34,343 bases of DNA from Megasphaera hominis (lineage in GTDB: Bacteria > Bacillota > Negativicutes > Veillonellales > Megasphaeraceae): assembly GCF_014269395.1 (NCBI RefSeq), contig NZ_JACOGK010000031.1, positions 1 through 34,343 on the forward strand. Direction: 5' to 3'. This document shows, piece after piece, positions 1-7,420 of the stretch (position 1 is its first letter; each line of letters begins with the position of its first letter). Position numbers and translations under genes: made by a program. The notes beneath the pieces were generated by a model. The model saw only the letters and a program-made list of their open reading frames with translations, did not search any database and had not been told where the DNA came from.

Positions 1-134
1 TACTTCTCCAAGTTGATTCCCTCCATGAATCTGTTGAAAACCAACACCGGATCGCAAATATCCAGAAAATCTGAAATATATAGTGGCAAAATTGCCTGTT
101 TTGGTTTAGAATAATTAGTGGTTGAATTTTTCAT
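1..134 (-). CDS. Transposase N-terminus, IS1182-like (partial)
   Basis: Reading the minus strand from an ATG at 134 to the window edge gives 44 residues starting MKNSTTNYSKPKQAILPLYI and containing LDICDPVLVFNRFMEGINLE. This looks like the N-terminus of an IS1182-type (DUF772-containing) DDE transposase, in which a proline/glutamine-rich opening is followed by an acidic 'DPV.VF..F.EGI.L.KY' segment. The rest of the gene lies outside the window. No good ribosome site sits directly upstream, so the start is provisional. The family call rests on recall of the N-terminal pattern only; the transposase nature is more certain than the family. Confidence 0.55.
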   Translation of the reverse strand, partial: MKNSTTNYSKPKQAILPLYISDFLDICDPVLVFNRFMEGINLEK

Positions 135-156
135 TGGTTATGTAAATTTTACCACA

Positions 157-198
157 AAAGGAGGTCCGCTGACTCGAAAGAGTCGGTGGACCTCCTTT
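157..198 (-). terminator. Strong hairpin, probable tadA terminator
   Basis: There is a 19-bp stem (two wobble pairs) closed by a GAAA tetraloop: AAAGGAGGTCC...GACTC paired with GAGTC...GGACCTCCTTT. On the minus strand it follows tadA by about 50 bases and ends in TTTTG, consistent with an intrinsic terminator. It also separates tadA from the outward-reading transposase and may insulate the IS from read-through. Both arms contain an AGGAGGT-like sequence, but this is too far from the transposase ATG to be its ribosome site. Confidence 0.75.
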
Positions 199-248
199 GT
201 TATTTGGGTCCGTGTTATTTCACAGCCCCTTTTTGTATCCTCAGCGTG

Positions 249-728
249 TTATTCTGTTTTTTGCGTTTCCTTTGCCTTTTGCCGCCGGGCGCGGAAGAAA
301 TCCTTCATGAGCTGGGCACATTCGTCTTCCCGGACACCGGCTGTGATTTCAACCTGGTGGTTGAGAGCCGGGTTATCGAGCAGATGAAAGAGCGACCGCG
401 CTGCACCGGCCTTGGGGTCGTCACAGCCGTAGACCACGCGGTCCAGGCGGCTGTTGATGATGGCGCCGGCACACATGGGGCACGGTTCGACTGTCACGTA
501 GAGCGTACAGCCTGTGAGGCGCCAGCGGCCTAAGGCACGGCAGGCTTTTTCGATGGCCAGAAGCTCTGCATGAGCCGTAGCGCAGGGCAGGCTTTCGCGC
601 AGGTTATACGCCCGGGCAATGGCTTTTTTTTCATAAATAATGACGGCGCCGATAGGGATTTCTCCCACGACGTAGGCCGTACGTGCTTCTTCCAGGGCTT
701 TGCCCATGTAAAATTCGTCTTTAGTCAC
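249..728 (-). CDS. tadA: tRNA-specific adenosine deaminase TadA
   Basis: This is a 159-residue zinc deaminase that converts adenosine 34 to inosine in the wobble position of tRNA-Arg(ACG). The zinc-site motifs are complete: H53-A-E55 (E55 the proton shuttle) and P-C83-P-M-C86. The IPIGAVI stretch near residue 25 and the YGCDDPKAGA segment are typical of TadA rather than of free-base deaminases. Length matches the family (150-170 aa). The start is a GTG with AGGTGA upstream. The C-terminus is basic (RARRQKAKETQK), fitting tRNA binding. It stands alone, divergent from the TRIC gene, and ends at the hairpin at 157-198. Confidence 0.93.
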   Translation of the reverse strand: MTKDEFYMGKALEEARTAYVVGEIPIGAVIIYEKKAIARAYNLRESLPCATAHAELLAIEKACRALGRWRLTGCTLYVTVEPCPMCAGAIINSRLDRVVYGCDDPKAGAARSLFHLLDNPALNHQVEITAGVREDECAQLMKDFFRARRQKAKETQKTE

Positions 729-829
729 AACAGTTCACCTGATTTGAAAAATTAATCTTGCTTGTTCTAGCATTTCGTGATACCGTAATGCCAGGAGTGT
801 TCTACTATTGTACAGGACGGTGTGAAATT

Positions 830-1501
830 ATGCAATCTATTTGGTGGCAGGTTTTCGATATTCTCGGTACCCTGGCCTTCGCCCTTTCGGGCTCACTCGT
901 AGCCATTTCCCGCCGCATGGACGTCTTTGGCATTTTCGTCCTCGCCGCGGCGACGGCCGTTGGCGGTGGTATTGTCCGCGATCTCATTTTGGGACACATG
1001 CCGCCGACCTTTTTCAAAAACAGCATGTACTTTTGGCTCATCATACTCACTATGGTCATACTCATTGTTTTCTTGCGCTATATTAATACCCACCTGCGCC
1101 ATCGTCTCATGCGCGTATCTGTGACTATTTACCTGATCTGTGACGCCATCGGCCTTGGCTCCTTTACCATTACAGGCACCCTTCTGGGCTGCTACGTCTA
1201 TCCCCAGTACTGGGTGCTGTGCATCTTCCTCGGCCTCATTACAGCCGTTGGTGGCGGCATTATCCGCGACGTCCTGGCTGGCCGCATTCCTGCGACCTTC
1301 ATGCAGGATATTTACGCCACAGCGTCCCTCATTGGCGCCCTCGTCTTATACGCCAGCTATGTTCTTTGGGACGTATCCATCGAAGTTTCAGCCATTAGCT
1401 GTTTTATCGTTACCGTTGGCATCCGTCTCCTGGCCATCCGCTGTCACTGGAATCTGCCACGGGTCAAACATTACCGGCGCCGTCAGAAAAGCCGCGTCTA
1501 A
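830..1501 (+). CDS. TRIC/UPF0126 family membrane protein (YadS/YicG-like)
   Basis: This 223-residue polytopic inner-membrane protein is built of two homologous UPF0126 halves, each with a GGG-I-[VI]-RD motif (AVGGGIVRDLILG and AVGGGIIRDVLAG). That is the signature of the prokaryotic trimeric intracellular cation channel family; about seven hydrophobic segments are visible. Bacterial members have been crystallised as potassium-permeable trimers, and some relatives are linked to glycine uptake, so the substrate here is open. The ATG at 830 is preferred over the longer in-frame reading from 758, because the added residues are non-homologous and the family is about 205-220 aa. A weak AGGACGG precedes it. 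Confidence 0.88.
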   Translation: MQSIWWQVFDILGTLAFALSGSLVAISRRMDVFGIFVLAAATAVGGGIVRDLILGHMPPTFFKNSMYFWLIILTMVILIVFLRYINTHLRHRLMRVSVTIYLICDAIGLGSFTITGTLLGCYVYPQYWVLCIFLGLITAVGGGIIRDVLAGRIPATFMQDIYATASLIGALVLYASYVLWDVSIEVSAISCFIVTVGIRLLAIRCHWNLPRVKHYRRRQKSRV

Positions 1502-1543
1502 CCATGTGCATCAGCCCTAAGGGGCGTGCGATATATATACTAT

Positions 1544-1563
1544 TTCCGGCCCAGCCGGAATTT
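1544..1563 (+). terminator. Short GC-rich hairpin, possible weak terminator
   Basis: TTCCGGC-CCA-GCCGGAA (7-bp perfect stem) is followed by only three T residues, between the TRIC gene and the cupin gene. It may attenuate rather than end transcription. Confidence 0.3.
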
Positions 1564-1577
1564 GAGGGGGTCATATC

Positions 1578-1910
1578 ATGGAACATTTTGCCAATTGGCA
1601 AGACCTGCCGGAAGAAGCCTTAGGCTCGGCAGAACGAAAATTATTTTACGGTGAAAAAATTATGCTCGTCCGCAACAATCTCCATCCTCATGCAGGAATT
1701 CCCAGCCATGCCCATCCGCATGAACAACTCCTGCACGTCTTAGCCGGTGCCTGTGACGTCACCATAGGCGACAAGACAGAACACCTGACAGCCGGCGGTG
1801 TAGCCTGGGTTCCGTCTAACGTACCTCACGCCGTCGTCAATACAGAAGACACGCCATCCATTGTCGTCGATATTTTCAGCCCCATTCGGGAAGATTTTTT
1901 GAAAAAATAA
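1578..1910 (+). CDS. Small cupin-domain protein
   Basis: This 110-residue single-domain cupin carries the metal-binding motif 1 as H-A-H-P-H-E-Q-x-L-H-V-L-x-G near residues 41-54, then V-P-x-x-V-P-H-A-V in motif 2. The G(x)5HxH(x)3,4E(x)6G pattern is near-complete, so a bound divalent metal is likely. Such stand-alone cupins may be isomerases, dioxygenases or sensor-like proteins, and nothing here fixes a substrate. GAGGGGG lies about 9 bases before the ATG. A terminator follows at once, so it is either the last gene of a TRIC-cupin unit or monocistronic. Confidence 0.85.
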   Translation: MEHFANWQDLPEEALGSAERKLFYGEKIMLVRNNLHPHAGIPSHAHPHEQLLHVLAGACDVTIGDKTEHLTAGGVAWVPSNVPHAVVNTEDTPSIVVDIFSPIREDFLKK

Positions 1911-1922
1911 GAGTGAAAACGG

Positions 1923-1958
1923 CAGCCTCTTTCCTGGCACTGGGAAGGGGCTGTTTTT
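1923..1958 (+). terminator. Intrinsic terminator after cupin gene
   Basis: A 12-bp stem (CAGCCTCTTTCC / GGGAAGGGGCTG, with wobbles) and 7-nt loop are followed by TTTTT. Confidence 0.85.
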
Positions 1959-1985
1959 CATAATGGCCTTTATAACTCCTTCTGT

Positions 1986-2014
1986 TTGCGTCAAGCCCTT
2001 GCCTTTGGTATAAT
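1986..2014 (+). promoter_or_regulatory. Sigma-70-type promoter with extended -10 for DUF4127 gene
   Basis: TTGCGT, a 17-bp spacer and TATAAT, with TGG directly before the -10 (TGn extension). The predicted start of transcription is near 2021, about 29 bases before the GTG start. Confidence 0.75.
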
Positions 2015-2049
2015 GAAATGATGATTTTATATAGGGGGGATTGATTGAT

Positions 2050-3894
2050 GTGAGTTTCTTTCGTAAGGCCTTGGGGGCTGCTGTCATTGCTGTGCTCATG
2101 TGCACAGGCCAGGCAGCTCTGGCAAAAACGATTTTGTATGTACCACAGGATAATCGTCCTGTTGATTTTGCTTATACAGTGAGTACGGCTGAGGACGCAG
2201 GCTATACGGTGATTACGCCGCCGTCGCGGTATTTGTCGGGCTCGAATTTCCAGGGTTCGCCGACGCAGCTCATGGAGTGGGTAGAACAGAATGCCGGCCA
2301 TGCTGATGCCATGGTCCTTTCTATTGATTCCCTCGTATACGGCGGTCTCGTCGATTCGCGTAAGCACAATTTGAGCCTCGAAATGTTGGAAAACCGTCTG
2401 GCCAAGGTGGAAGCCTTGCACGGCAAGTACGGCCACGTGCCCATTTATGTCTTCAGCACGGTCATGCGCAGTCCCTGGGCCGGTGGCAAGGGCGTCGAAC
2501 CGGATTACTATCTGCAAATCGGCAGTGATATTTACCAGCTCGCGTCTCTGCAGGCGAAGATGGATGAAAGCGGCCTGACGCCTCAGGAACGAAATGATTG
2601 GTTCAGCATTATGCGCCGCGTGCCACAGGAATATCTGCAGGATTGGTTTAGCCGGCGCCGCAAAAACATGACTATTAATTACCGGCTCATCGAAGATGCC
2701 AGGAACGGCGTCTTTTCCTATTATTGCCTTGGTCACGATGACAATTCGACGCGGACCCAGTCGTCCCTGGAATCGAAGTATTTGGAAATGCACGCCGCCG
2801 ATATTCCTAAGGAACATTTCGGCTCCTTCCCCGGTGCCGACCAGCTGGGCCTGCTCCTCATTACGCGGGCCAACAATGATTTCAACAATTACCACCCCAA
2901 AGTGACGGTTATTTATCCCTTAGGTGGCGGCGAAAAGACCGTACCCCGCTACGATGGCCAGGCCATTGGCAAGACCATTAAGGAACATGTCGAAGCTATT
3001 GGCGGTACCATTACGGATCAGGGCAAACCGGATTTGCTTCTGGCCGTGAATACGCCGCTTACGACGTCGACGACGGAATCGGGCAATTTCGAAAACTTCC
3101 CGATTATGCTCGATTCGACGAAGGCCTTTTTGACACAGATTGAAAAGGCCGTCAATTTGGGCATTCCTGTCAGCCTCGTCGATATGGCCTTTTCTAACGG
3201 CTCGGACAATACCCTCATCTACGGTCTCTATCAGGACCAGATGATGTACCGTCTGGCTGCTTATAACGGCTGGAATACGGCGAGCAACTCCGTCGGCTAT
3301 GGTATTTCCCAAGGCATTTTGGCGCGCTATATGACGCCTGAAGCCCACGCCCGCATGCTGACGACGCAGTATCTCGATAACTGGGCTTACCAGGCCAACG
3401 TGCGCGAATACATATACCGCATGCAGCAGAAAATCGAAGCAGACCAGGAACAGCGCTACTATCCGACAATCATGCGGGAATTACAGAGCCGTACGAAAGA
3501 ACAGCTCCAGCGTTACGCCCAGACCTATTTAGGCATCGATCCGCGCACGGTCAATGTGACCTTCCCGTGGAATCGTCTCTTTGAAGTCTATGTCGATGTC
3601 CACGCCCAGCCGGATGTTACCCTCGAAAGCGACGTCCGCCAGGGAATGCGCCAGCAGCGTCTTGACGCGCTTCAAGCCCAGCAGCAGGCAGCCCAGAAGG
3701 CACTGGAAGATGCCCAGAAAGCGGCAGCCCAGAATAAGGACAAGAACGCCAAAATTGACCCGCAGCTGCAGGAAAACCTGAAAAATGCCGAAGCCGCTGC
3801 ACGGGAACAATACGAAGCAGAAGTAAAATCACAAAAACTGGAAAAAGCAGAAGAACAGGCCCAGAGCAGCCGTACGTGGCAGCCAGCCAACTAA
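2050..3894 (+). CDS. Exported DUF4127 family protein
   Basis: This 614-residue protein belongs to DUF4127, seen in Firmicutes with no proven function. An N-terminal signal (basic FFRK, hydrophobic core, ALA-K) precedes the mature start KTILYVPQDNRPV. The conserved YVPLDxRPxN-like opening, the MVLSIDSLVYGGLVDSR block (residues about 90-110) and the later NDFNNYHPKV and ANTPLTTST-like blocks fit the family. The last ~90 residues form an Ala/Gln/Glu-rich, probably coiled-coil tail (QQQAAQKALEDAQKAAAQ), which I do not regard as a core part of the family. GTG at 2050 is chosen because AGGGGGGA ends 9 bases upstream; the TTG at 2041 would be too close. It is monocistronic, with its own promoter and terminator. 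By overall look it could be an envelope hydrolase. Confidence 0.85.
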   Translation: MSFFRKALGAAVIAVLMCTGQAALAKTILYVPQDNRPVDFAYTVSTAEDAGYTVITPPSRYLSGSNFQGSPTQLMEWVEQNAGHADAMVLSIDSLVYGGLVDSRKHNLSLEMLENRLAKVEALHGKYGHVPIYVFSTVMRSPWAGGKGVEPDYYLQIGSDIYQLASLQAKMDESGLTPQERNDWFSIMRRVPQEYLQDWFSRRRKNMTINYRLIEDARNGVFSYYCLGHDDNSTRTQSSLESKYLEMHAADIPKEHFGSFPGADQLGLLLITRANNDFNNYHPKVTVIYPLGGGEKTVPRYDGQAIGKTIKEHVEAIGGTITDQGKPDLLLAVNTPLTTSTTESGNFENFPIMLDSTKAFLTQIEKAVNLGIPVSLVDMAFSNGSDNTLIYGLYQDQMMYRLAAYNGWNTASNSVGYGISQGILARYMTPEAHARMLTTQYLDNWAYQANVREYIYRMQQKIEADQEQRYYPTIMRELQSRTKEQLQRYAQTYLGIDPRTVNVTFPWNRLFEVYVDVHAQPDVTLESDVRQGMRQQRLDALQAQQQAAQKALEDAQKAAAQNKDKNAKIDPQLQENLKNAEAAAREQYEAEVKSQKLEKAEEQAQSSRTWQPAN

Positions 3895-3923
3895 TCTGTC
3901 CTCCTTCCGGACATAGAAAATGT

Positions 3924-3966
3924 AAAAAAGGCAGATCTGACAACAGCGTCAGACCTGCCTTTTTTG
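3924..3966 (+). terminator. Intrinsic terminator after DUF4127 gene
   Basis: The long stem AAAAAAGGCAG-a-TCTGAC / GTCAGA-c-CTGCCTTTTTT with a 5-6 nt loop is U-tailed on both strands. Confidence 0.92.
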
Positions 3967-4011
3967 CTGTGTTCCTGTAGACGAGGACAGTTTTTTCTTT
4001 AATCTGTCCCA

Positions 4012-4040
4012 TTTACAATAGCTGTTTTATGTAATAGAAT
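4012..4040 (+). promoter_or_regulatory. Promoter of the B6-salvage-like operon
   Basis: TTTACA, a 17-bp spacer and TAGAAT lie about 60 bases upstream of the GTG start of the ECF S component. Confidence 0.7.
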
Positions 4041-4100
4041 AGAGGACAAATGATGCGCGCAATAGTTTTTTGCTATGAAATGGTGAAAGGAGGATTTCCT

Positions 4101-4631
4101 GTGTTTCCAGTATGTCCCAGCCCGGATGCGACGACAAACCGTACGCGCCGCCTGTGCCTGGCTGCCCTTTTGGCAGCGTTAGTCTTTGTCCTGACGTATG
4201 TGCCCAAAATACCTATTCCTGTGGGCTATGTCCACCTGGGCGATAGCGTTATTTACGTTGGTGCCCTGGTATTCGCCCGTCGTGATGCGGCCCTGGCGGC
4301 ATCCATCGGTTCGTGCCTGGCTGATTTCCTCGGCGGTTTTCCCTTGTGGATCGTACCGACGTTTTTGATTAAATACGTCATGGTTTGGGTCGTCTGGCTG
4401 CTGACCCATTCCCGCGGCGGCGCCAGACGCGTACCCCTTTGGCAAAGCACGCTGGCCTTTCTCGCGTCCTCCCTGTGGATGGCCGCCGCCTATGGTGCCT
4501 GTGGGGCTCTACTTTACGGCAGTGTTGCTGTCGGCATTGCTTCCTTACCGGGACTGATCCTGGAAGGACTGGTCAATACACTCGTAGCGGTAGTTGCCGT
4601 CATGGCAGGAAAAAAATGGCACGTCCTCTAG
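4101..4631 (+). CDS. ECF transporter S component, probable vitamin B6-type substrate
   Basis: This 176-residue integral membrane protein has about six hydrophobic segments and the hallmarks of ECF substrate-binding subunits: AALLAALVFVLTYV in helix 1, then a GYVHLGDSVIYVGAL segment and an SCLADFLGG-like loop, as in the PF07155-like S components. It would bind a vitamin and dock on a shared EcfA/A'/T energising module, none of which is in the window. AAAGGAGG ends 7 bases before GTG 4101, so the longer in-frame ATG at 4050 is rejected. A pyridoxal kinase gene starts 29 bases downstream; by guilt of association the ligand is likely pyridoxine or pyridoxal (PdxU-like). That substrate is inference; thiazole or HMP are alternatives. 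Confidence 0.8.
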   Translation: MFPVCPSPDATTNRTRRLCLAALLAALVFVLTYVPKIPIPVGYVHLGDSVIYVGALVFARRDAALAASIGSCLADFLGGFPLWIVPTFLIKYVMVWVVWLLTHSRGGARRVPLWQSTLAFLASSLWMAAAYGACGALLYGSVAVGIASLPGLILEGLVNTLVAVVAVMAGKKWHVL

Positions 4632-4660
4632 ACGGAGCCAAAGAATAGAGGCATAATATA

Positions 4661-5488
4661 ATGAGCAGACAAAAACGGATTGCTATTATCAATGACATAA
4701 CAGGGTTTGGCCGCTGTTCGACAGCTGTAGAGCTGCCCCTCATTTCGGCCCTCAAGGTGCAGGCCTGTCCGCTACCGACGGCTATCTTGTCGGTCCATAC
4801 AGGCTTTCCCAATTATTATTTGCACGATTTCACGCCCTACATGAAAGACTACATGGACAGCTGGGCTCGTACAGGCCTTGCGTTCGACGGTATCCTGACG
4901 GGCTTTCTCAGCTCGCCGGCCCAGATCGGTTTGATCAGCCAGTGCATCAAGCTGTTTAAAAAGCCTGGCACACTGGTCATTGTCGATCCCGTCATGGGGG
5001 ATTATGGCCGTTTGTATGCCTCGTATACAGATGAGCTCTACCGCGATATGTGCCAGCTCCTGGAACATGCCGACGTCATTACACCCAATTTGACCGAAGC
5101 GTGCCAGCTCTTGCGCATTCCCTATCCGGCCGGCGGTCAGGCTGATGCGGAAATGCTGGAACATATTGCCGCCGACCTAGCCGCCTTAGGACCGCGGCAG
5201 GTCGTCATAACGGGTCTTTCCCGAAATCAGGAAGTAGGCAATTACCTGTACGAACGGGGCCGGCATCCGCAGTACCTGGCCAGCCCTAAAGTAGGCCATG
5301 ACCGGTCCGGTACAGGTGATGTCTTTGCGGCCATCGTCGCAGCCAGCCTCGTCCGTGGCGAAAGCCTCTACGACGCCGTCTACAAGGCTGTTACATTTAT
5401 TCACCGCACGCTGGAGTATACAGAAAGCCTGGGCCTGCCTACCAATTACGGCCTGGCTTTTGAAGAATTTTTAACTGAACTGAAGTAG
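4661..5488 (+). CDS. pdxK: Pyridoxal/pyridoxamine kinase
   Basis: This 275-residue ribokinase-fold enzyme phosphorylates B6 vitamers with ATP to give pyridoxal 5'-phosphate precursors in the cytosol. The opening IINDITGFGRCSTAVELPLISAL is characteristic of the PdxK/PdxY group. Further marks are VIVDPVMGDYGRLY (residues ~108-121), TPNLTEACQLL (~145) and the anion-hole motif GTGDVFAA with the catalytic Asp220. Length fits PdxY-like enzymes. It sits between an ECF S component and a radical SAM gene, with 29- and 12-base gaps, so the three are probably co-transcribed. A bifunctional hydroxymethylpyrimidine kinase activity cannot be excluded from sequence alone. Confidence 0.9.
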   Translation: MSRQKRIAIINDITGFGRCSTAVELPLISALKVQACPLPTAILSVHTGFPNYYLHDFTPYMKDYMDSWARTGLAFDGILTGFLSSPAQIGLISQCIKLFKKPGTLVIVDPVMGDYGRLYASYTDELYRDMCQLLEHADVITPNLTEACQLLRIPYPAGGQADAEMLEHIAADLAALGPRQVVITGLSRNQEVGNYLYERGRHPQYLASPKVGHDRSGTGDVFAAIVAASLVRGESLYDAVYKAVTFIHRTLEYTESLGLPTNYGLAFEEFLTELK

Positions 5489-5500
5489 GAGGCAAGACAC

Positions 5501-6160
5501 ATGATCACCTATACGTATGACAAAGGACATTATATTACGATGGCAGAAAGCCTGGCTAAGCAGCCCAAAGGGAAACGGGCCTTGTATGTGAATCTCACCA
5601 ACCGCTGTACCTGTGCCTGTACCTTCTGTCTGCGCAACCTGAAGGAAACGGCAGAGGATAAGGAACTGTGGCTCAAAGAAGAACCGACTGTAGAAGAGGT
5701 CATTCAGGAACTGAACGACCAGCCGTGGCAGTACATTAACGAAGTCGTCTTCTGTGGCTTTGGCGAACCGACTATGCGCCTGACAGATCTCGTTACACTC
5801 TTGCGCTACGTGCGCCGTAATTTCCCGAACGCCAAGACGCGGGTCAATACGAACGGCCTGTCAGATTTGGAATACGGCCGCGATACGGCAGCCGATTTCC
5901 ACGGTGCCATTCTCGATACAGTTTCCATCAGTCTCAACGCCTCTAACGCCCAGCGCTACCTTGATTTGACGCGCAGTAAATTCGGCCTTAAATCCTTCGA
6001 TGCCATGCTGGCCTTTGCAGAGCATTGCAAGCAATACGTACCGAATGTAGTCATGACCGTCGTCGACCAGGTAGAAGACCAGGAAGAAATCAAGAAATGC
6101 CGCAAACTCTGTAAAGAACGGGGCCTCACCTTGCGCGTACGCGTGTATGAAGCCAATTAG
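5501..6160 (+). CDS. Small radical SAM protein, TatD-associated type
   Basis: This 219-residue protein has the radical SAM cluster motif C36-x3-C40-x2-C43 (in NRCTCACTFCLRN), a following GFGEPT block near residue 86 and RVNTNGL near residue 118. These are the AdoMet 'GGE' and beta-4 segments of the fold. The compact length without an accessory cluster domain, plus ALYVNLTNRC, matches the small radical SAM family usually found beside or fused to TatD nucleases. No tatD is adjacent here; the gene instead follows pdxK by 12 bases. AGGAGGC is placed well for the ATG. The reaction and substrate are unknown. Confidence 0.8.
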   Translation: MITYTYDKGHYITMAESLAKQPKGKRALYVNLTNRCTCACTFCLRNLKETAEDKELWLKEEPTVEEVIQELNDQPWQYINEVVFCGFGEPTMRLTDLVTLLRYVRRNFPNAKTRVNTNGLSDLEYGRDTAADFHGAILDTVSISLNASNAQRYLDLTRSKFGLKSFDAMLAFAEHCKQYVPNVVMTVVDQVEDQEEIKKCRKLCKERGLTLRVRVYEAN

Positions 6161-6163
6161 CAG

Positions 6164-6325
6164 TTATGTTTTCTTGTGAAGAAAATCGATACAAAAAGGA
6201 AAGAAGTGTGACGTTTCTAATACTTCGTCGGGAGAGATATTGCGTTTTATCAATCTTTGAGCTACGTGCCCAGTCCAACGGATTGCATCAATAGCGACTA
6301 CTACTCGTATATCCTCGATATGCAT
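6164..6325 (-). pseudogene. Truncated DUF4258 protein remnant
   Basis: From an ATG at 6325 the minus strand reads MHIEDIRVVVAIDAIRWTGH, then VAQRLIKRNISPDEVLET, which matches the N-terminal half of DUF4258 (toxin-like small proteins with 'IRWT.HA..R...R.IS..DV'). After LET the sequence turns to SHFFPFCIDFLHKKT and stops, with none of the usual C-terminal strand region. It overlaps the intergenic space after the radical SAM gene and has no antitoxin partner nearby. I read it as a decayed fragment rather than a working gene. Confidence 0.55.
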
Positions 6326-6461
6326 AGAGCTTCCGCTCTGAGAGAAACACATCGAATGACTATTTTAATTATTCACCAATTTGTCTGAAAATGCCGACAA
6401 AACGTGTTGTCCTTGAATAGTTTTCAAATATAGTGCTAGTAGTCATAAAACTGAACAAGAT

Positions 6462-6496
6462 TTGTAACGGTGGCGTCATGGAATTGTAACAATGGC
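6462..6496 (+). promoter_or_regulatory. Direct repeat TTGTAACnnTGGC x2, probable activator site
   Basis: TTGTAACGGTGGC (6462-6474) and TTGTAACAATGGC (6484-6496) match at 11 of 13 positions and are offset by exactly 22 bp, two helical turns. They end just upstream of an extended -10 that lacks a good -35. This arrangement is typical of OmpR/PhoB-family response regulator binding; the actual regulator is not known. Confidence 0.6.
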
Positions 6497-6497
6497 T

Positions 6498-6506
6498 TGC
6501 TATACT
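6498..6506 (+). promoter_or_regulatory. Extended -10 (TGC-TATACT) for the secreted protein gene
   Basis: TGCTATACT with no recognisable -35 17 bp upstream; the direct repeat at 6462-6496 covers that position, suggesting activator dependence. The 5' leader is about 60 bases. Confidence 0.55.
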
Positions 6507-6571
6507 TACAGCATCAACAAAATTAAAAGCACCTCACAAGGGAGCAAGCCAACTGTTAAGGAGTGATTCTT

Positions 6572-7258
6572 ATGACAAAGAATATGCAAAACTGGAAATA
6601 TACATGGAAAAAACGCACGACTGCCGTCCTCTTAGCCGGCACAGCTGCCGTTATCTTCGCCGCCTCGCCGTACATTCCCGTCCAGGCCGCTGACGCTGCA
6701 ACGGGCGCTACGACCAACCAGACGACAGTGCAGCAACACATGAAACGCCATCCTGGCGATATGCGCAACGGCCGCATTGAACAGATGGTCAGTGAAAACA
6801 AGATTACCCAGGAACAGGCAGACAAACTGAAAGACGCCATGAAAGAATTCCGGGGCAAACAAGCAAAAGAACGCCTGGAATTCATGAAGAACCTGCCCAA
6901 GAAGACGGGCATTCCTGAAGCCACACTGCAGCAAATCTTCACCCTGCCGCCGCGTATGGGTGGTCCCCGTATGAACCCGCAACAGCATATGCAGCAGCTC
7001 GTTCAGAACGGCAGCATTACCCAGCAGGAAGCAACTGCGCTGGAAACATTCTTCAAAAACCATCGTCCTGACGGCGACAACCAGACAGACGTCATGAAAA
7101 AACACACTGGCGAACGTCCGGACCGGCAGCAACTCTTGAAAGAAATGTCTGAAGAAACAGGCATCTCGACAGACCGTCTCCAGGAAATCATGAAACTGGC
7201 TCATCCCCAGGGCCAGCCGCCTATGGGCCAGCCGCCTGTAGCAGATAGCCAGCAGTAA
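6572..7258 (+). CDS. Secreted DUF2680-like protein with two internal repeats
   Basis: This 228-residue exported protein starts with a signal peptide (basic WKYTWKKR, hydrophobic TTAVLLAGTAAVIFAA, cleavage likely near VQAA at residue 40). The mature part holds two ~65-residue units, each with 'I/MxxLVxxxxITQ[EQ]QA' followed by a helical stretch and 'TGIxxxxLQxI': about residues 67-135 and 147-215. This pattern resembles DUF2680/YckD-type proteins. The C-terminus is Pro/Gln-rich (PQGQPPMGQPP). ATG 6572 is chosen for the AAGGAG 8 bases upstream; the in-frame GTG at 6563 overlaps that site. The function is unknown; an envelope stress or metal-related role would be speculation. Confidence 0.75.
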   Translation: MTKNMQNWKYTWKKRTTAVLLAGTAAVIFAASPYIPVQAADAATGATTNQTTVQQHMKRHPGDMRNGRIEQMVSENKITQEQADKLKDAMKEFRGKQAKERLEFMKNLPKKTGIPEATLQQIFTLPPRMGGPRMNPQQHMQQLVQNGSITQQEATALETFFKNHRPDGDNQTDVMKKHTGERPDRQQLLKEMSEETGISTDRLQEIMKLAHPQGQPPMGQPPVADSQQ

Positions 7259-7310
7259 TAGACACACAATCTCCTTTCTCACCCAAGAAATGCTAATAGT
7301 ATAACACATC

Positions 7311-7357
7311 AGAAAGAGCCGGCAATGCCCTCCCCAAGCGTTGCCGGCTCTTTCTGG
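7311..7357 (+). terminator. Strong intrinsic terminator
   Basis: A 15-bp perfect stem AGAAAGAGCCGGCAA / TTGCCGGCTCTTTCT surrounds a 15-nt loop, after the DUF2680-like gene. The T tract is partly inside the stem. Confidence 0.88.
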
Positions 7358-7405
7358 TTCAGATAAAATGTATACGTTCGTATAATGGTAGATTGCATTC
7401 CGCCC

Positions 7406-7414
7406 TGCTATAAT
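7406..7414 (+). promoter_or_regulatory. Extended -10 promoter of the structured RNA
   Basis: TGCTATAAT gives an extended -10 with predicted transcription start near 7421, exactly where the paired region of the RNA begins. No clear -35 is seen. Confidence 0.6.
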
Positions 7415-7420
7415 CATCAT

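Noticed and set aside
6169..6185. Hairpin TTTTCTT-GTG-AAGAAAA after the radical SAM gene as a terminator
   Set aside because: Stem is only 7 bp of A/T-rich pairs with a 3-nt loop and no U tract; too weak.
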